Shown piece after piece: positions 17,601-26,945 of a stretch of 58,862 bases of DNA. The notes under the pieces are model-generated. The model was not told the origin of the DNA, did not search any database, and saw only the letters and a list, made by a program, of their open reading frames with translations. The stretch comes from an uncultured Bacteroidales bacterium (GTDB taxonomy: Bacteria; Bacteroidota; Bacteroidia; Bacteroidales; Bacteroidaceae). A program made the translations under genes and the position numbers. The stretch is taken from NCBI GenBank assembly GCA_902774275.1, contig CACYHN010000017.1, positions 1 through 58,862 of the forward strand. The letters are read 5' to 3'. The stretch's first letter is position 1; each line of letters begins with the position of its first letter.

Positions 17601-20600
17601 CGGAGCCAGTGATGCTGATGTACTGGGACATACGGAGGTTTATATCGGACGTCAGAAAAATGAGGACAGTACTCTCACCAGCGGATTCCCGTGGATTCGC
17701 GATATAGTATATGGCGGTAATGACTTTGGCGGCAGTATTCTTGGCTCAGCCGATTTCTCAAGCCATGTAAGTGATTTTGCGCTGCCCAAGGTTTACGGTT
17801 ATGATTCCAGCACTAAAACGGCAGAGGTACTTAACGCATCGGCATACGTGGAGTACCTGCAGGGACATGTTGATACCATATTCGGCGGTTCATACGGCAA
17901 CTATCCTTATGATGATCCGGAATACTACGTTGACGGCCAGCAGGTAGATATGCCGTATCTGCACAATGCATTCGTTAACCTGCATCCTGATGACGTACAG
18001 CATAATACCCTGAAAGCCATATTTGGAGGAAGCACAGGTTATCCGGGTAACCGTGATGGTGACAAGGCACAAGACAGAAGTTACGTACTTGTAGATATTG
18101 CCGATACCACCATCAATAACTTCCGCCTTACTGAGATATATGGCTCCGGAAGTTACAGCGGCATGGGAATGAGAAAAACAGTTCTTCCTATGGAGAAACC
18201 TGCCGCAGATGCATCAGATTCTGCACAACAGGCATACCGCACCTATCTGGCACAATTGGACAGCGTATCTGCCATCGTTGACCTCATAAGCGGAAGGGTT
18301 GGCGCAGCATACGGCGGCAGTTACAATGAGGGTCTTACCCGCCGCACCGTTGTGAATGTTCCCCAAGGCTCCAAGATTGACATAGGCAGTATATTCGGCG
18401 GAGCATACGGCAATGTTACCCTTGATCCTTGTGATGTATATGAAGCCAATGTGAACTATAACAGTTCTGATGCATGGCTCACATACAGCCCCAGAAGATA
18501 TGACACACAGGCTAAGGACTATGTAGGTAATGATATTCTGAGCGGTAACATCTACGGCGGTAACAACAACCGTCGCCGCACTGTTTACGGCAAAGTCAAC
18601 ATCAATTCAAGAGTTAACCAGTACAACTATAAATACGGTAAGAGCACAGCCACCATCTTTGGTGCCGGCCGCGGTGAAAACACATGGTCTGAATACACAG
18701 AGGTTAACCTGGACACAAATGCAGAAGTATATGAGGTTTACGGTGGAGGTGAGGACGGTCTTGTAATCAATGCCCCCAGTATTCAGAGATACATCAATAC
18801 ATTGTATGGTGTTCAAGGTCTGGACAGCGTATCAGATCCGCAATGGATAGCAAGCTGGACCATTGACAACGGTTATGAACCTGAAAGGATTTATGATGGA
18901 AATGACAGCACTTACGTCAAGAATATATACACTAACCTTGACAACCCGCTGGTTACTCCACGTAAAGAATATGATAATGGCAGATACAACACCAATGTTA
19001 TAATAAACAGCGGTGCTCAGGTATATGGCTATGCTTATGGCGGCGGATTGGGACACGACAGCAAGATCGGAAGCGGCGACATTTATGGCACAACCTATTT
19101 AGCACTTCTGGGAGGAACTGTTTCAAAGGATATATTTGCAGCCGGTACCACCGGTGGAGTTTATGATGCATTCGGCGTGGGCCAGAAGAGCAACCAGAAT
19201 CCATACGGATACACAGCCGGCACCACAGCATATATTGAGGGTGGAACAGCACGTAACGTCTATGGCGGCGGATGGAAAGGCAATGTAGGTAATGACACAT
19301 CACCCGGTGAGACACACGTCATACTGGGCATACGCCGTGAGTTGGCCGGGGCTGACACCACATTCCTGAAAGGTGATCCTGCAATCCAGCGTAACGCATA
19401 CGCCGGCGGTGAGGGCGGTGCCGTGCTTGGTACAGCCAACATCATTCTGAACAACGGACACATAGGTTATCTGCATCTTGATGATAACCAGGCTCTCAGC
19501 GATACAGGAAGTATTATCACATCCCCTGGCGCTCTGGCCCGATATGTTCCTAAGGTTGATGATGAGACATACGTTCAGGAACAGAAATGGAAAGGTAAAG
19601 ACCGCCTTGAAGACTACGGTAACATATACGGTAGCGGATATGATGACATGAGTTCAGTTGATACGTCAAATGTAATACTGTATGGCGGTATTGTCCGTAA
19701 CAGCGTATTCGGCGGTGGTGAGATTGCCACCGTTGGCCGCGGTTCAAGCACGGAAGTAAGCGGAAAGGTCAATATAGACCATCCGGGTGAGGCACACGTC
19801 TATATGTATAGCGGTAACGTGCTGCGCAACGTATTCGGTGGCGGTAAGGGATATAACAAGCTTGGTTATGGAGGTACCCATAACCTTGGCACTAACGGTT
19901 ATGTATTCGGAAAGACTCAGGTCAATATCCATGGCGGCGTAATAGGTACGCCAGAGGGGCTGGCCAAGGGTTACGGCAACGTATTCGGAGGCGGCGATCA
20001 GGGCTTTGTATTTAGTGCATCAGGCAAGAAATCAGGTGAAAGGTATGATAATGGCGATGAGGGCTATTATTATGAATATGACGGCAGTTCATTTGTACTT
20101 AGCAGTGGTGAGAAGATAATGACAGAAGACTGCGCAGTGCTGATAGAGCCTTGGCTTCAGGATACTGCCACCGGCAGCCTGGCCATCGGAGATTCTGTCT
20201 TCAGTCAGTGGGATTATGTACCCACATCATATCTGAATCTCCTGCCCAAGAAAGCTAAAAATTCTACTTGGAACAATGACTGGCAGAAACTGGATGCCGG
20301 CAATAAGGACCAGGAGCGAGGCGTGATTATTTACAACGCCGTATTCGCCGGCGGTAACGTATCATCAGGTACTGACCTGAGTGCCCATATCACCACTGTT
20401 TACGGTAATGCCACCGCAGCCATCAATGACGTCTATCACCGTGACCTGGTAACCGTAGGTACCGGCCGCGTGGGCGGACTGTACGGTGACGGTAACCTCA
20501 CATTCGTAGATGGCTACCGTGAACTCAACATAACCAACTACGGTACTGACTTCTACCATATCGATGAGAACATTGAAATTGATTCATATGAGGCACTGCC

Positions 20601-23600
20601 TGACCGTGAGAAAGCCTACTATGAGTTGAAATACACATGTAAGAAAGAATGTTCTGACAATGACAGCACTCTTTACAAGGTAGGTTCTACTCTTTCTCAA
20701 GAAGAATTACTCTCTCTGTTTGCCGGCAGAACAACAATTCTGAACGCTGACATGTCAACACCCAGAGAGGAATATTGGCAAAAGAGCGGTGTGCTGCTGC
20801 GTGCTCCCGGACGTACATTGAACACCCTTCAGAGAGCTGATTTCTGCGGTGTGTTCGGCAGCCGCTTAGTGATGCAGGGTGCACGTGACCGTGTAGTTGA
20901 TGTAATGGATCATACCAATTATACAATCAACCGCGTACGTGAGGTATCACTCAACAAGAGAAAATCAAACATAGCTGCTGATTCAGCAAGATATACATCA
21001 GCAGATTTAGTTGCTGCTGACAGCATTGGATTGTATAAAGATGAGAATGCTGCATACCACGGCAACTACTTTGGTATCTACAGCGTTGTGAATTATCTGG
21101 GTGCTCTTACCAGTGACGTTGACTTTGGTGATCAATACAATAATGGTGCCATCCGTACATCTGACAATATTGATCATGCAACATATCGGGCCACCTATAA
21201 CATAGGAGGACAGGACTATGTATATGGACAGAACGGATCCACTTTCTATAACTGGAAGAAATATCATAAGACAGACCGCACGCGTAACAATGGTAACAGC
21301 TACAACCAGGTGGCTCTGGCATCAGGCGTATATCTGGAACTGACCAATGAGAAAAAGAAGGTTGAACAGGAGCAAGAATCTGAGGAGGCCACCACAACCA
21401 CTTATGATATAAGGGATAAAGACTGGGGTATTATTACTGGTGTTATTGAACTTGACCTCATCAACGTATCTACCGGTTTAGGAGGCGGATTTGTATATGC
21501 CAAGAACGTTCATGGTACACGCTCATTAACCGGAAAAACCCATACAACCCTTTCACCGCTCAATGACGGTGCTGAAACAAACAAGAGATATAAATATGCA
21601 AAGGCTGTGGCTACCACCAACACCAATGAGTGGCAGTCTTCAGGTAACTTTGTTCACAGCACACAGACCATCATTGATGACTGCTATAACATAAGCGGCA
21701 GGTATTACGGAGAAGACTCTGTACCTGCCCACTACTGGTTCATAAAAGGTCAGATATACGTATATGATCAATATATCTCAGCATATACCGGAACACCTAA
21801 CGCATACAGCGAGACAGTAAATATCCCACTTACCATCTCAGCCGGAGCCAACGGTAAGCTGAAACTGCTTAATGTACAGCCCAATCTCTATGCATATTAT
21901 CAGGTTAACAATGGAACAACAACCAGACCTCTTACCGCAAATAACAAACTGGTTCTGAATGATGTCCAGTATCAGCTGAATGATCCTATCAGTTACTGGG
22001 ATTGGCAGAAGTTGAGTAAAGCTGAGCAAAAGCTGTTTGTTGATTCAACTTATGTGGTAATTGATGACTGCAAGATAGGTAATATGGAATTCAAGGCTGA
22101 TACCGTTCTGCTTAAGGAACAGTATAAGGCGTTGAAAGCCGGCAAGCCCGTTGTAACTCAACAGAAACTGGTTGATGGAGTTGTAGTGAATGATACCGTT
22201 GACTTTGACTTCCTGGTACGTCTGTCCAACAACATAAGTCATAACACCGGTTACATACTGACATACAATGTTGACAATCCGGAGGTATGGAACAAGTGGT
22301 ACACACCTATTGAAGGTTCTACTGCCGATAAGAAAACCAGCACTGATTATTCAAAACTGGCTGCTGACGTGAAGTTGAATTACAACGACGGCCCAACATA
22401 CAGAGCATTGAGCACCGGCCTCTACGGACAGCGTAATTACAGTCCGGCAGAAATCATAAGCAAGGATATATATGACACATACAAAGCTGCTTATGGCCGA
22501 CTCAACGACACTGAGAAAGCCGCACTGCCTGAGCAAGCCACATTTGAGCGCGCATACATTACCAATGCTACTGTTGATGCCACAAAGATAAGCGGCAACG
22601 GAACCGGACTCATACATTTACAAAAAGGTGCATGCTTGGCTTTATCAGAGTACAGCCCTGCGGCACTTGACGGTAAAGTGGCCCCGGCATTCATATGCAC
22701 CAGCACCATCAGGCTGGCTGAGGCTGAATACATCACCGCCGGTGATGTGATGGACACTGCTCAAATAAAAGCATATAAGGATACATTGAATGCCCGTATC
22801 AGCCGTCTTACTCCGGGTAGCAGCAATATAGCAACACTTACGGCCATCTGGAATGATATTGATAAGTATATTGTTCCCGCATACTACTGCACCAGTGACA
22901 CAATAAGGCCTTATGGCGGAAACTACTATCAGCAAGACAACAACTACCGTGCCCTGAATGCCTGGAGCGCTATGTCTGAGGAAGACCGCAGCCACTTCAT
23001 GTTCAACTATGATGCACTTGACCTGCTTATAGATTCCACCTACTCAAAGAGAGAAGGTTATAAATATCAGTATGACTCTGAGTACGGCACATTCCATGAG
23101 GCAAAGCAGAACAAGGCTACCTACTCTCTGACCACGCCTATTGATTATGAGGCCAGGTACAACGGTGCTGAGTCATTGGAATTCATAACAGATGATGGTA
23201 CAGACTCCATCGCCACAAACGGCACTGTACTTACACGTACTGAGTTTGAACGCCTACCCAATGAACAGAAGCATTATGCTCCAATCAAGATTCAAAACGC
23301 AGGTCCATACTACGTAGTGAATACTGAGTTCACCTATCTTGAACCGTATGCCGTAGGACAGACCATTGAACAGAGCACATATGATAATCTGCCTGATTCA
23401 ATGAAGACTAATTACATCACGCAGTTGTCTGGACTCTCAGAATATATAGGTCAGAGACTCTACTTCTGCCGCGAGGGTTACACCATTTCTGACTCTACTG
23501 CTATAGGTCGGTCAGTCAAGGATATTATGGGCATAACACCAGATCACATTTATAACCTTGGAGACAGTGTTCCTGTAGGCGTTATCATTGCTCAAGGTGA

Positions 23601-26600
23601 ACAGAACGACAACGAAAACTGCTATACCAGCCTTATCAACAAGCAGACAAACTTCTCCATTATAGGCAAGGCACCTGTTGAGACCAGTACGCTCTATGTG
23701 AGCCGTAACTCCGACATATTTGACTTGAGCCGCGACAAGATCATAACCGTTATCTACCAGTATGATTATGAGGAGAGTGATGAGTCAGGTAACAACATCA
23801 CACCTATCAGTGAGCGCCATGTACTCAACATCCACCTGCAGTTCAAGAGCGGTATTCCTACAATTGATGATATTACCAGTCCGGACATCGTACTGCCCGG
23901 TACAAGCGTATCATTAAATACTCCTGATGTAACTCCTGGTGCATATGAAGTTATAGAACGCGGATGGGAGCTCTTTGAGAAACCGTCTTACGCTGAGAGC
24001 CACATCAACGGTATTAATTATTTAGCCGCAGACCCGCTATTCTGGTATCAGGACGGTTACTACTTAGCTTACTACGCTAAGACATACTTAGGCAAGACCT
24101 ACTCCAACGCTGTTCCTGTAAGCGTGGCTAACTACCATGACCTTAAGGAGGTGATGGATGACAAGGATCACCATATGTATGTGGATTATGACCGCACTGA
24201 GCTCAAGCGTGACAGCAAGATATATATCAATGACTACAGCGGCGCTGATGAGAACGGTCTTGACCTGTTGAAGGATCTGTTTGACCTGAGTTTACTCGAC
24301 AAGAATTCCACAGAAGTTACAGACGGCAAGGTTACTGCTGCCGGTAGCCTGCAAGGTCATTCATTGCTCAACAACAGCATTGATACCAAGGACATGAACG
24401 GCACCATCGTAACCAAGGGCGTGCGTGGCGGAACCAACCTTGAGTTCATTCTGCGTACAGACATAGACCATTCAGACAGTACATGGACTCCTATAGGTTA
24501 TGAAATGGATGAATGCTTCAAGGGTACGCTGCACGGTGACGGTTACACAATAACAGGACTGACAAATTCACTGTTCCAGAACCTGTGCGGTAACGTCTAT
24601 AACCTGGGTGTAACCGGTACATTCACTGGTGCTGGTATAGCAGAAAGCGGTACCGGCTATATTGAGAACAGCTGGATAAGCACTTCATCAATAGTAGCCA
24701 AGACATCACGACCTGTATTCGGCAATCCAAGCAGATCCACCAGTGATAAGATTCAGATAGTGAACAGCTACTATCTGGAGAATGATACTGATGCAGTCAA
24801 GAATGGTTCATATACCAAGATGATTGCTGATTATGAAGATAGTGAAGGATATGTTGATCACGGAACACCTATCCGCAAGCCTGCCCAGTCATTCCGTAAC
24901 GGTGAGGTGGCATATAACCTTAACGGATTCTATCTGAACAGACGCTATTATAACGGCATCGGTCAAAACGACGGCTTAGATTACCGTTACATTGACTCGG
25001 AGAACGGATATAAGTTAGATACCATCTACTATCCTGCCTCCACAGATGCCAAGTATGGCAATATGGACTATATCCACGAGCGTTATGCGGACGGTGATTA
25101 CCGCTTTGCCGGTGGAACCACCAGCATAGATGATGATTACCGTCAGGTATTTGAAAGCAGTACGGATGAGAAAGCCATATTTGCCCCAATATGGCCTGAT
25201 GACTACATCTTCTTTGGCCAGAACCTCACATTCGGTTATGATGACGATAAGCCGCATCAGATGCTGCCGTCACACTACTACACTACTGCCACTACATCCA
25301 ACCGCGTATATCGCGCTCCGGCATACTACGGCAGCAGTGATATGAATGTGGCTTACTTCAATCCTGATGCATACCTGGTATCCAGCTTCAAGAATCAGGA
25401 CAGCATACCGGCATATCCGGGAATGACAGCAATAGACTTTACCGGATATGATGACAGTGACTATAATCAGGGCATGTCATCCGGTAACAGGTTCTACACC
25501 CCGCTGCTTGACTTCAGCGGACTTACCTCAATACGCACTGACGGTCAGACCAAGAACCTGCTGGCATACTCCATCAAGGCCGATGCAGCTACCACAGATG
25601 TTATCAATAACTACTTCAAGGAGCCCGACTACCAAACATATCTGGCTAATGACGGCTATGAGAGCATCAGAAAGATATCAAGAGATGACAGCCTGAGGAT
25701 GCATGGTCATCTAGTTGTAATGGAATCAGACCATTCATATCATGCCGTCAATGACCAGTTCCTGGTTGACAAACAGGACTTCAACGCTCCTATTAGCTAC
25801 GTCATGGGCTCAAGAAGTGATTATGACAACCTGATGTGGTACCAGCGCACACCAGAGATATTTGTAAGGAACGCAGGTACCGGTTGGGAGAGCATAAGCC
25901 TGCCGTTCACCGCCAATGTTGTCACCACCAGTAACAAGGGTATGATAACCCACTTCTATGAGGGCAGCACGGTAGGTCATGAATACTGGCTGCGTACACC
26001 AGACAAGATGGATCCTGATGATAACACTAACACCAAGATTCTGTTCAAGTCATTGGCCAAGGCTACTGATGCTGACAAGGCTGCCGGCAAGGGTGCTGAC
26101 ATCACCTACTCCAACACATTCCTGTGGGATTACTATTACACCAGGAACGGCGGACGTGATGCCAATGATGATATCTATCATGACGAGTATTATAATGGCC
26201 CGAGAAAGTATAATAAATATCCGTTCCAGGCAGCAACAGAGCCGTATCTGATAGGATTCCCCAGTGAGAGATTCTATGAGTTTGACCTGAGCGGAAACTT
26301 TGAAGCCAAGAACACGGCTGATCCTACCAGACCGCCTAAGCTTGGCAGACAGACCGTTACATTTGTTTCAGCTGCTGACGGCAATGTCCAGATTGGAGTA
26401 TCTGATGAGGATTATGAGACGACCGTTGAGGTAACAGATGCCGCATACAAGTTCAAGCCCACATATCAGGCCCGTGAACTTAACGGCTCAGAAACCTATC
26501 TGCTCAATTCAACCGGAGTAGCATTCCAGAATGACACTACGGCTGGCGCCAAGGTCAAGACTGTACCGTTCCGTGCATACTTTACCACCGCCACCGCACC

Positions 26601-26895
26601 TCATACTGCTCAGATGCGCATGGGTACCCGTGCCACCGCCCTCTATCTGGGCTACCGTGGTGATCAGGATGAACTTGAGGAGGTAGCGACCCAGACTGGT
26701 CTCTATATCTACACGCAGGATATGAACATCCACATAGAGAGCACACTTGAATACCCGGCCGAGGTAACCATAATGACCGTAGCCGGCAAGCTGCTCAAGC
26801 AGTTCACCATCCAGCCCGCAACCAAGGTGACCGTACCCGTAAACAGCCGCGGCGTTTACATAGTGAACCACCAGAAGATTGCAGTAACAAAATAA
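14644..26895 (+). CDS. Giant secreted YGGG-solenoid protein, 4083 residues, with T9SS-type sorting domain
   Basis: A Sec signal peptide (about 1-34, ending Y-A-Q-A) is followed at once by solenoid coils (about 38-1960) with roughly 35 Tyr/Phe-Gly-Gly-Gly/Asn/Ser motifs, for example NVYGGGDMGKV and VFGGGEIATV. Residues about 1960-3080 are different: short helical pieces of the L-P/S-x-E-x-K type alternate with tyrosine-rich strands. Then come an Ig-like stretch (about 3080-3150), a GLUG-like part (about 3285-3400, GTLHGDGYTITGL), a W-E-S-I-S-L-P-F module near 3745, and a final domain of about 70 residues whose end has VTIMTVAGKLLKQ and RGVYIV. That end is typical of type A sorting domains of the type IX secretion system, so surface export and anchoring are likely. 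I cannot name a ligand; adhesion is inferred from architecture. Confidence 0.85.
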   Translation: MKIFNHIQTSSPFSCKLKGLLLIPMLLISIYAQAQLVIGGNVYGGGDMGKVGGNTTVHVLSGDMEGSVFGGARMADVVGSALVHIDGENEGQDGYILIDRVYGGNDIAGKIGSSETVPAIMVDAQEDGVDNTWNAFVHISNAKTDQDTTLADGTTVYKDLKSIYIGQLFGGGNGEYIYTSLTEDEVTTYYALSVEDSSIIASDTAKLTRPDIEKTYIDLHGGSIVYAYGGGNNATITEKTVICVENPSNVVNRIVDDRIENQTSIEGDLLTEARFKQMGINTGFSFPSSDEFQIGRIFGGNNVAEMAIRPTWHLENGKIRNVYSGGNRGNMTSPEGLLLTIPDSSTIVIDNLYGGCRMADVRPQLNGEDVKIIQVYEDGISFPAGLSARTVVFGGDVNNIYGGNDVTGQVYGGNAVGLYTSIRGNLYGGGNGSYPYTDNALLRKHDIYGDLYYNPDTVLAKANVDVNGMDDGIKSVTALNHFRPDAEQVSIHVIGKTVKDSHNQDSIVPTIIGGSLYCGGNSATIEPQITNDKPRIELKIGSYVIADKVFMGNNGENMVDTTILKLYAGNVDTLDYSNINLKDPTQFATYMEGAAMSYIPKVTFDGQEEIDRFTYQDYSTYFGSFYWGGNVGSMTYTGTNTMDMNARVIIYDKLVGGCNNANVDSTIYNASYMGGILGTRSEIAQDGLFRVDKDDVSSQIQNRLVMNIEGPRIEPKRWDDEFTELADGTVLTKGKKYYTSNLRSTEFVSNGNDTVNHVQGIHYYELTKTGTKLVWNTAIWDDETDAGFIATDTDTEDNDDGRRLMSGNIFGGCYNSGIVNGNVVINIKNDLLVKDEIFADAIESDENQDSLIIDPDGQRRTGVILDNQSNDFNAVAMSVFGGGYGEDTEIWGSATVNHYKGYTLQIFGGGYAGVIGKKNADDELEYDSAFSTVVNLASASPIDAQTGNVPDKLAEVEFLYGAGNEGDVAGNSYVYLGNGRIYDAFGGASDADVLGHTEVYIGRQKNEDSTLTSGFPWIRDIVYGGNDFGGSILGSADFSSHVSDFALPKVYGYDSSTKTAEVLNASAYVEYLQGHVDTIFGGSYGNYPYDDPEYYVDGQQVDMPYLHNAFVNLHPDDVQHNTLKAIFGGSTGYPGNRDGDKAQDRSYVLVDIADTTINNFRLTEIYGSGSYSGMGMRKTVLPMEKPAADASDSAQQAYRTYLAQLDSVSAIVDLISGRVGAAYGGSYNEGLTRRTVVNVPQGSKIDIGSIFGGAYGNVTLDPCDVYEANVNYNSSDAWLTYSPRRYDTQAKDYVGNDILSGNIYGGNNNRRRTVYGKVNINSRVNQYNYKYGKSTATIFGAGRGENTWSEYTEVNLDTNAEVYEVYGGGEDGLVINAPSIQRYINTLYGVQGLDSVSDPQWIASWTIDNGYEPERIYDGNDSTYVKNIYTNLDNPLVTPRKEYDNGRYNTNVIINSGAQVYGYAYGGGLGHDSKIGSGDIYGTTYLALLGGTVSKDIFAAGTTGGVYDAFGVGQKSNQNPYGYTAGTTAYIEGGTARNVYGGGWKGNVGNDTSPGETHVILGIRRELAGADTTFLKGDPAIQRNAYAGGEGGAVLGTANIILNNGHIGYLHLDDNQALSDTGSIITSPGALARYVPKVDDETYVQEQKWKGKDRLEDYGNIYGSGYDDMSSVDTSNVILYGGIVRNSVFGGGEIATVGRGSSTEVSGKVNIDHPGEAHVYMYSGNVLRNVFGGGKGYNKLGYGGTHNLGTNGYVFGKTQVNIHGGVIGTPEGLAKGYGNVFGGGDQGFVFSASGKKSGERYDNGDEGYYYEYDGSSFVLSSGEKIMTEDCAVLIEPWLQDTATGSLAIGDSVFSQWDYVPTSYLNLLPKKAKNSTWNNDWQKLDAGNKDQERGVIIYNAVFAGGNVSSGTDLSAHITTVYGNATAAINDVYHRDLVTVGTGRVGGLYGDGNLTFVDGYRELNITNYGTDFYHIDENIEIDSYEALPDREKAYYELKYTCKKECSDNDSTLYKVGSTLSQEELLSLFAGRTTILNADMSTPREEYWQKSGVLLRAPGRTLNTLQRADFCGVFGSRLVMQGARDRVVDVMDHTNYTINRVREVSLNKRKSNIAADSARYTSADLVAADSIGLYKDENAAYHGNYFGIYSVVNYLGALTSDVDFGDQYNNGAIRTSDNIDHATYRATYNIGGQDYVYGQNGSTFYNWKKYHKTDRTRNNGNSYNQVALASGVYLELTNEKKKVEQEQESEEATTTTYDIRDKDWGIITGVIELDLINVSTGLGGGFVYAKNVHGTRSLTGKTHTTLSPLNDGAETNKRYKYAKAVATTNTNEWQSSGNFVHSTQTIIDDCYNISGRYYGEDSVPAHYWFIKGQIYVYDQYISAYTGTPNAYSETVNIPLTISAGANGKLKLLNVQPNLYAYYQVNNGTTTRPLTANNKLVLNDVQYQLNDPISYWDWQKLSKAEQKLFVDSTYVVIDDCKIGNMEFKADTVLLKEQYKALKAGKPVVTQQKLVDGVVVNDTVDFDFLVRLSNNISHNTGYILTYNVDNPEVWNKWYTPIEGSTADKKTSTDYSKLAADVKLNYNDGPTYRALSTGLYGQRNYSPAEIISKDIYDTYKAAYGRLNDTEKAALPEQATFERAYITNATVDATKISGNGTGLIHLQKGACLALSEYSPAALDGKVAPAFICTSTIRLAEAEYITAGDVMDTAQIKAYKDTLNARISRLTPGSSNIATLTAIWNDIDKYIVPAYYCTSDTIRPYGGNYYQQDNNYRALNAWSAMSEEDRSHFMFNYDALDLLIDSTYSKREGYKYQYDSEYGTFHEAKQNKATYSLTTPIDYEARYNGAESLEFITDDGTDSIATNGTVLTRTEFERLPNEQKHYAPIKIQNAGPYYVVNTEFTYLEPYAVGQTIEQSTYDNLPDSMKTNYITQLSGLSEYIGQRLYFCREGYTISDSTAIGRSVKDIMGITPDHIYNLGDSVPVGVIIAQGEQNDNENCYTSLINKQTNFSIIGKAPVETSTLYVSRNSDIFDLSRDKIITVIYQYDYEESDESGNNITPISERHVLNIHLQFKSGIPTIDDITSPDIVLPGTSVSLNTPDVTPGAYEVIERGWELFEKPSYAESHINGINYLAADPLFWYQDGYYLAYYAKTYLGKTYSNAVPVSVANYHDLKEVMDDKDHHMYVDYDRTELKRDSKIYINDYSGADENGLDLLKDLFDLSLLDKNSTEVTDGKVTAAGSLQGHSLLNNSIDTKDMNGTIVTKGVRGGTNLEFILRTDIDHSDSTWTPIGYEMDECFKGTLHGDGYTITGLTNSLFQNLCGNVYNLGVTGTFTGAGIAESGTGYIENSWISTSSIVAKTSRPVFGNPSRSTSDKIQIVNSYYLENDTDAVKNGSYTKMIADYEDSEGYVDHGTPIRKPAQSFRNGEVAYNLNGFYLNRRYYNGIGQNDGLDYRYIDSENGYKLDTIYYPASTDAKYGNMDYIHERYADGDYRFAGGTTSIDDDYRQVFESSTDEKAIFAPIWPDDYIFFGQNLTFGYDDDKPHQMLPSHYYTTATTSNRVYRAPAYYGSSDMNVAYFNPDAYLVSSFKNQDSIPAYPGMTAIDFTGYDDSDYNQGMSSGNRFYTPLLDFSGLTSIRTDGQTKNLLAYSIKADAATTDVINNYFKEPDYQTYLANDGYESIRKISRDDSLRMHGHLVVMESDHSYHAVNDQFLVDKQDFNAPISYVMGSRSDYDNLMWYQRTPEIFVRNAGTGWESISLPFTANVVTTSNKGMITHFYEGSTVGHEYWLRTPDKMDPDDNTNTKILFKSLAKATDADKAAGKGADITYSNTFLWDYYYTRNGGRDANDDIYHDEYYNGPRKYNKYPFQAATEPYLIGFPSERFYEFDLSGNFEAKNTADPTRPPKLGRQTVTFVSAADGNVQIGVSDEDYETTVEVTDAAYKFKPTYQARELNGSETYLLNSTGVAFQNDTTAGAKVKTVPFRAYFTTATAPHTAQMRMGTRATALYLGYRGDQDELEEVATQTGLYIYTQDMNIHIESTLEYPAEVTIMTVAGKLLKQFTIQPATKVTVPVNSRGVYIVNHQKIAVTK

Positions 26896-26945
26896 TGATA
26901 TAAAAGTTGAGCTAAAACATAATTGAAGACGTTGACAAGCAGAAG

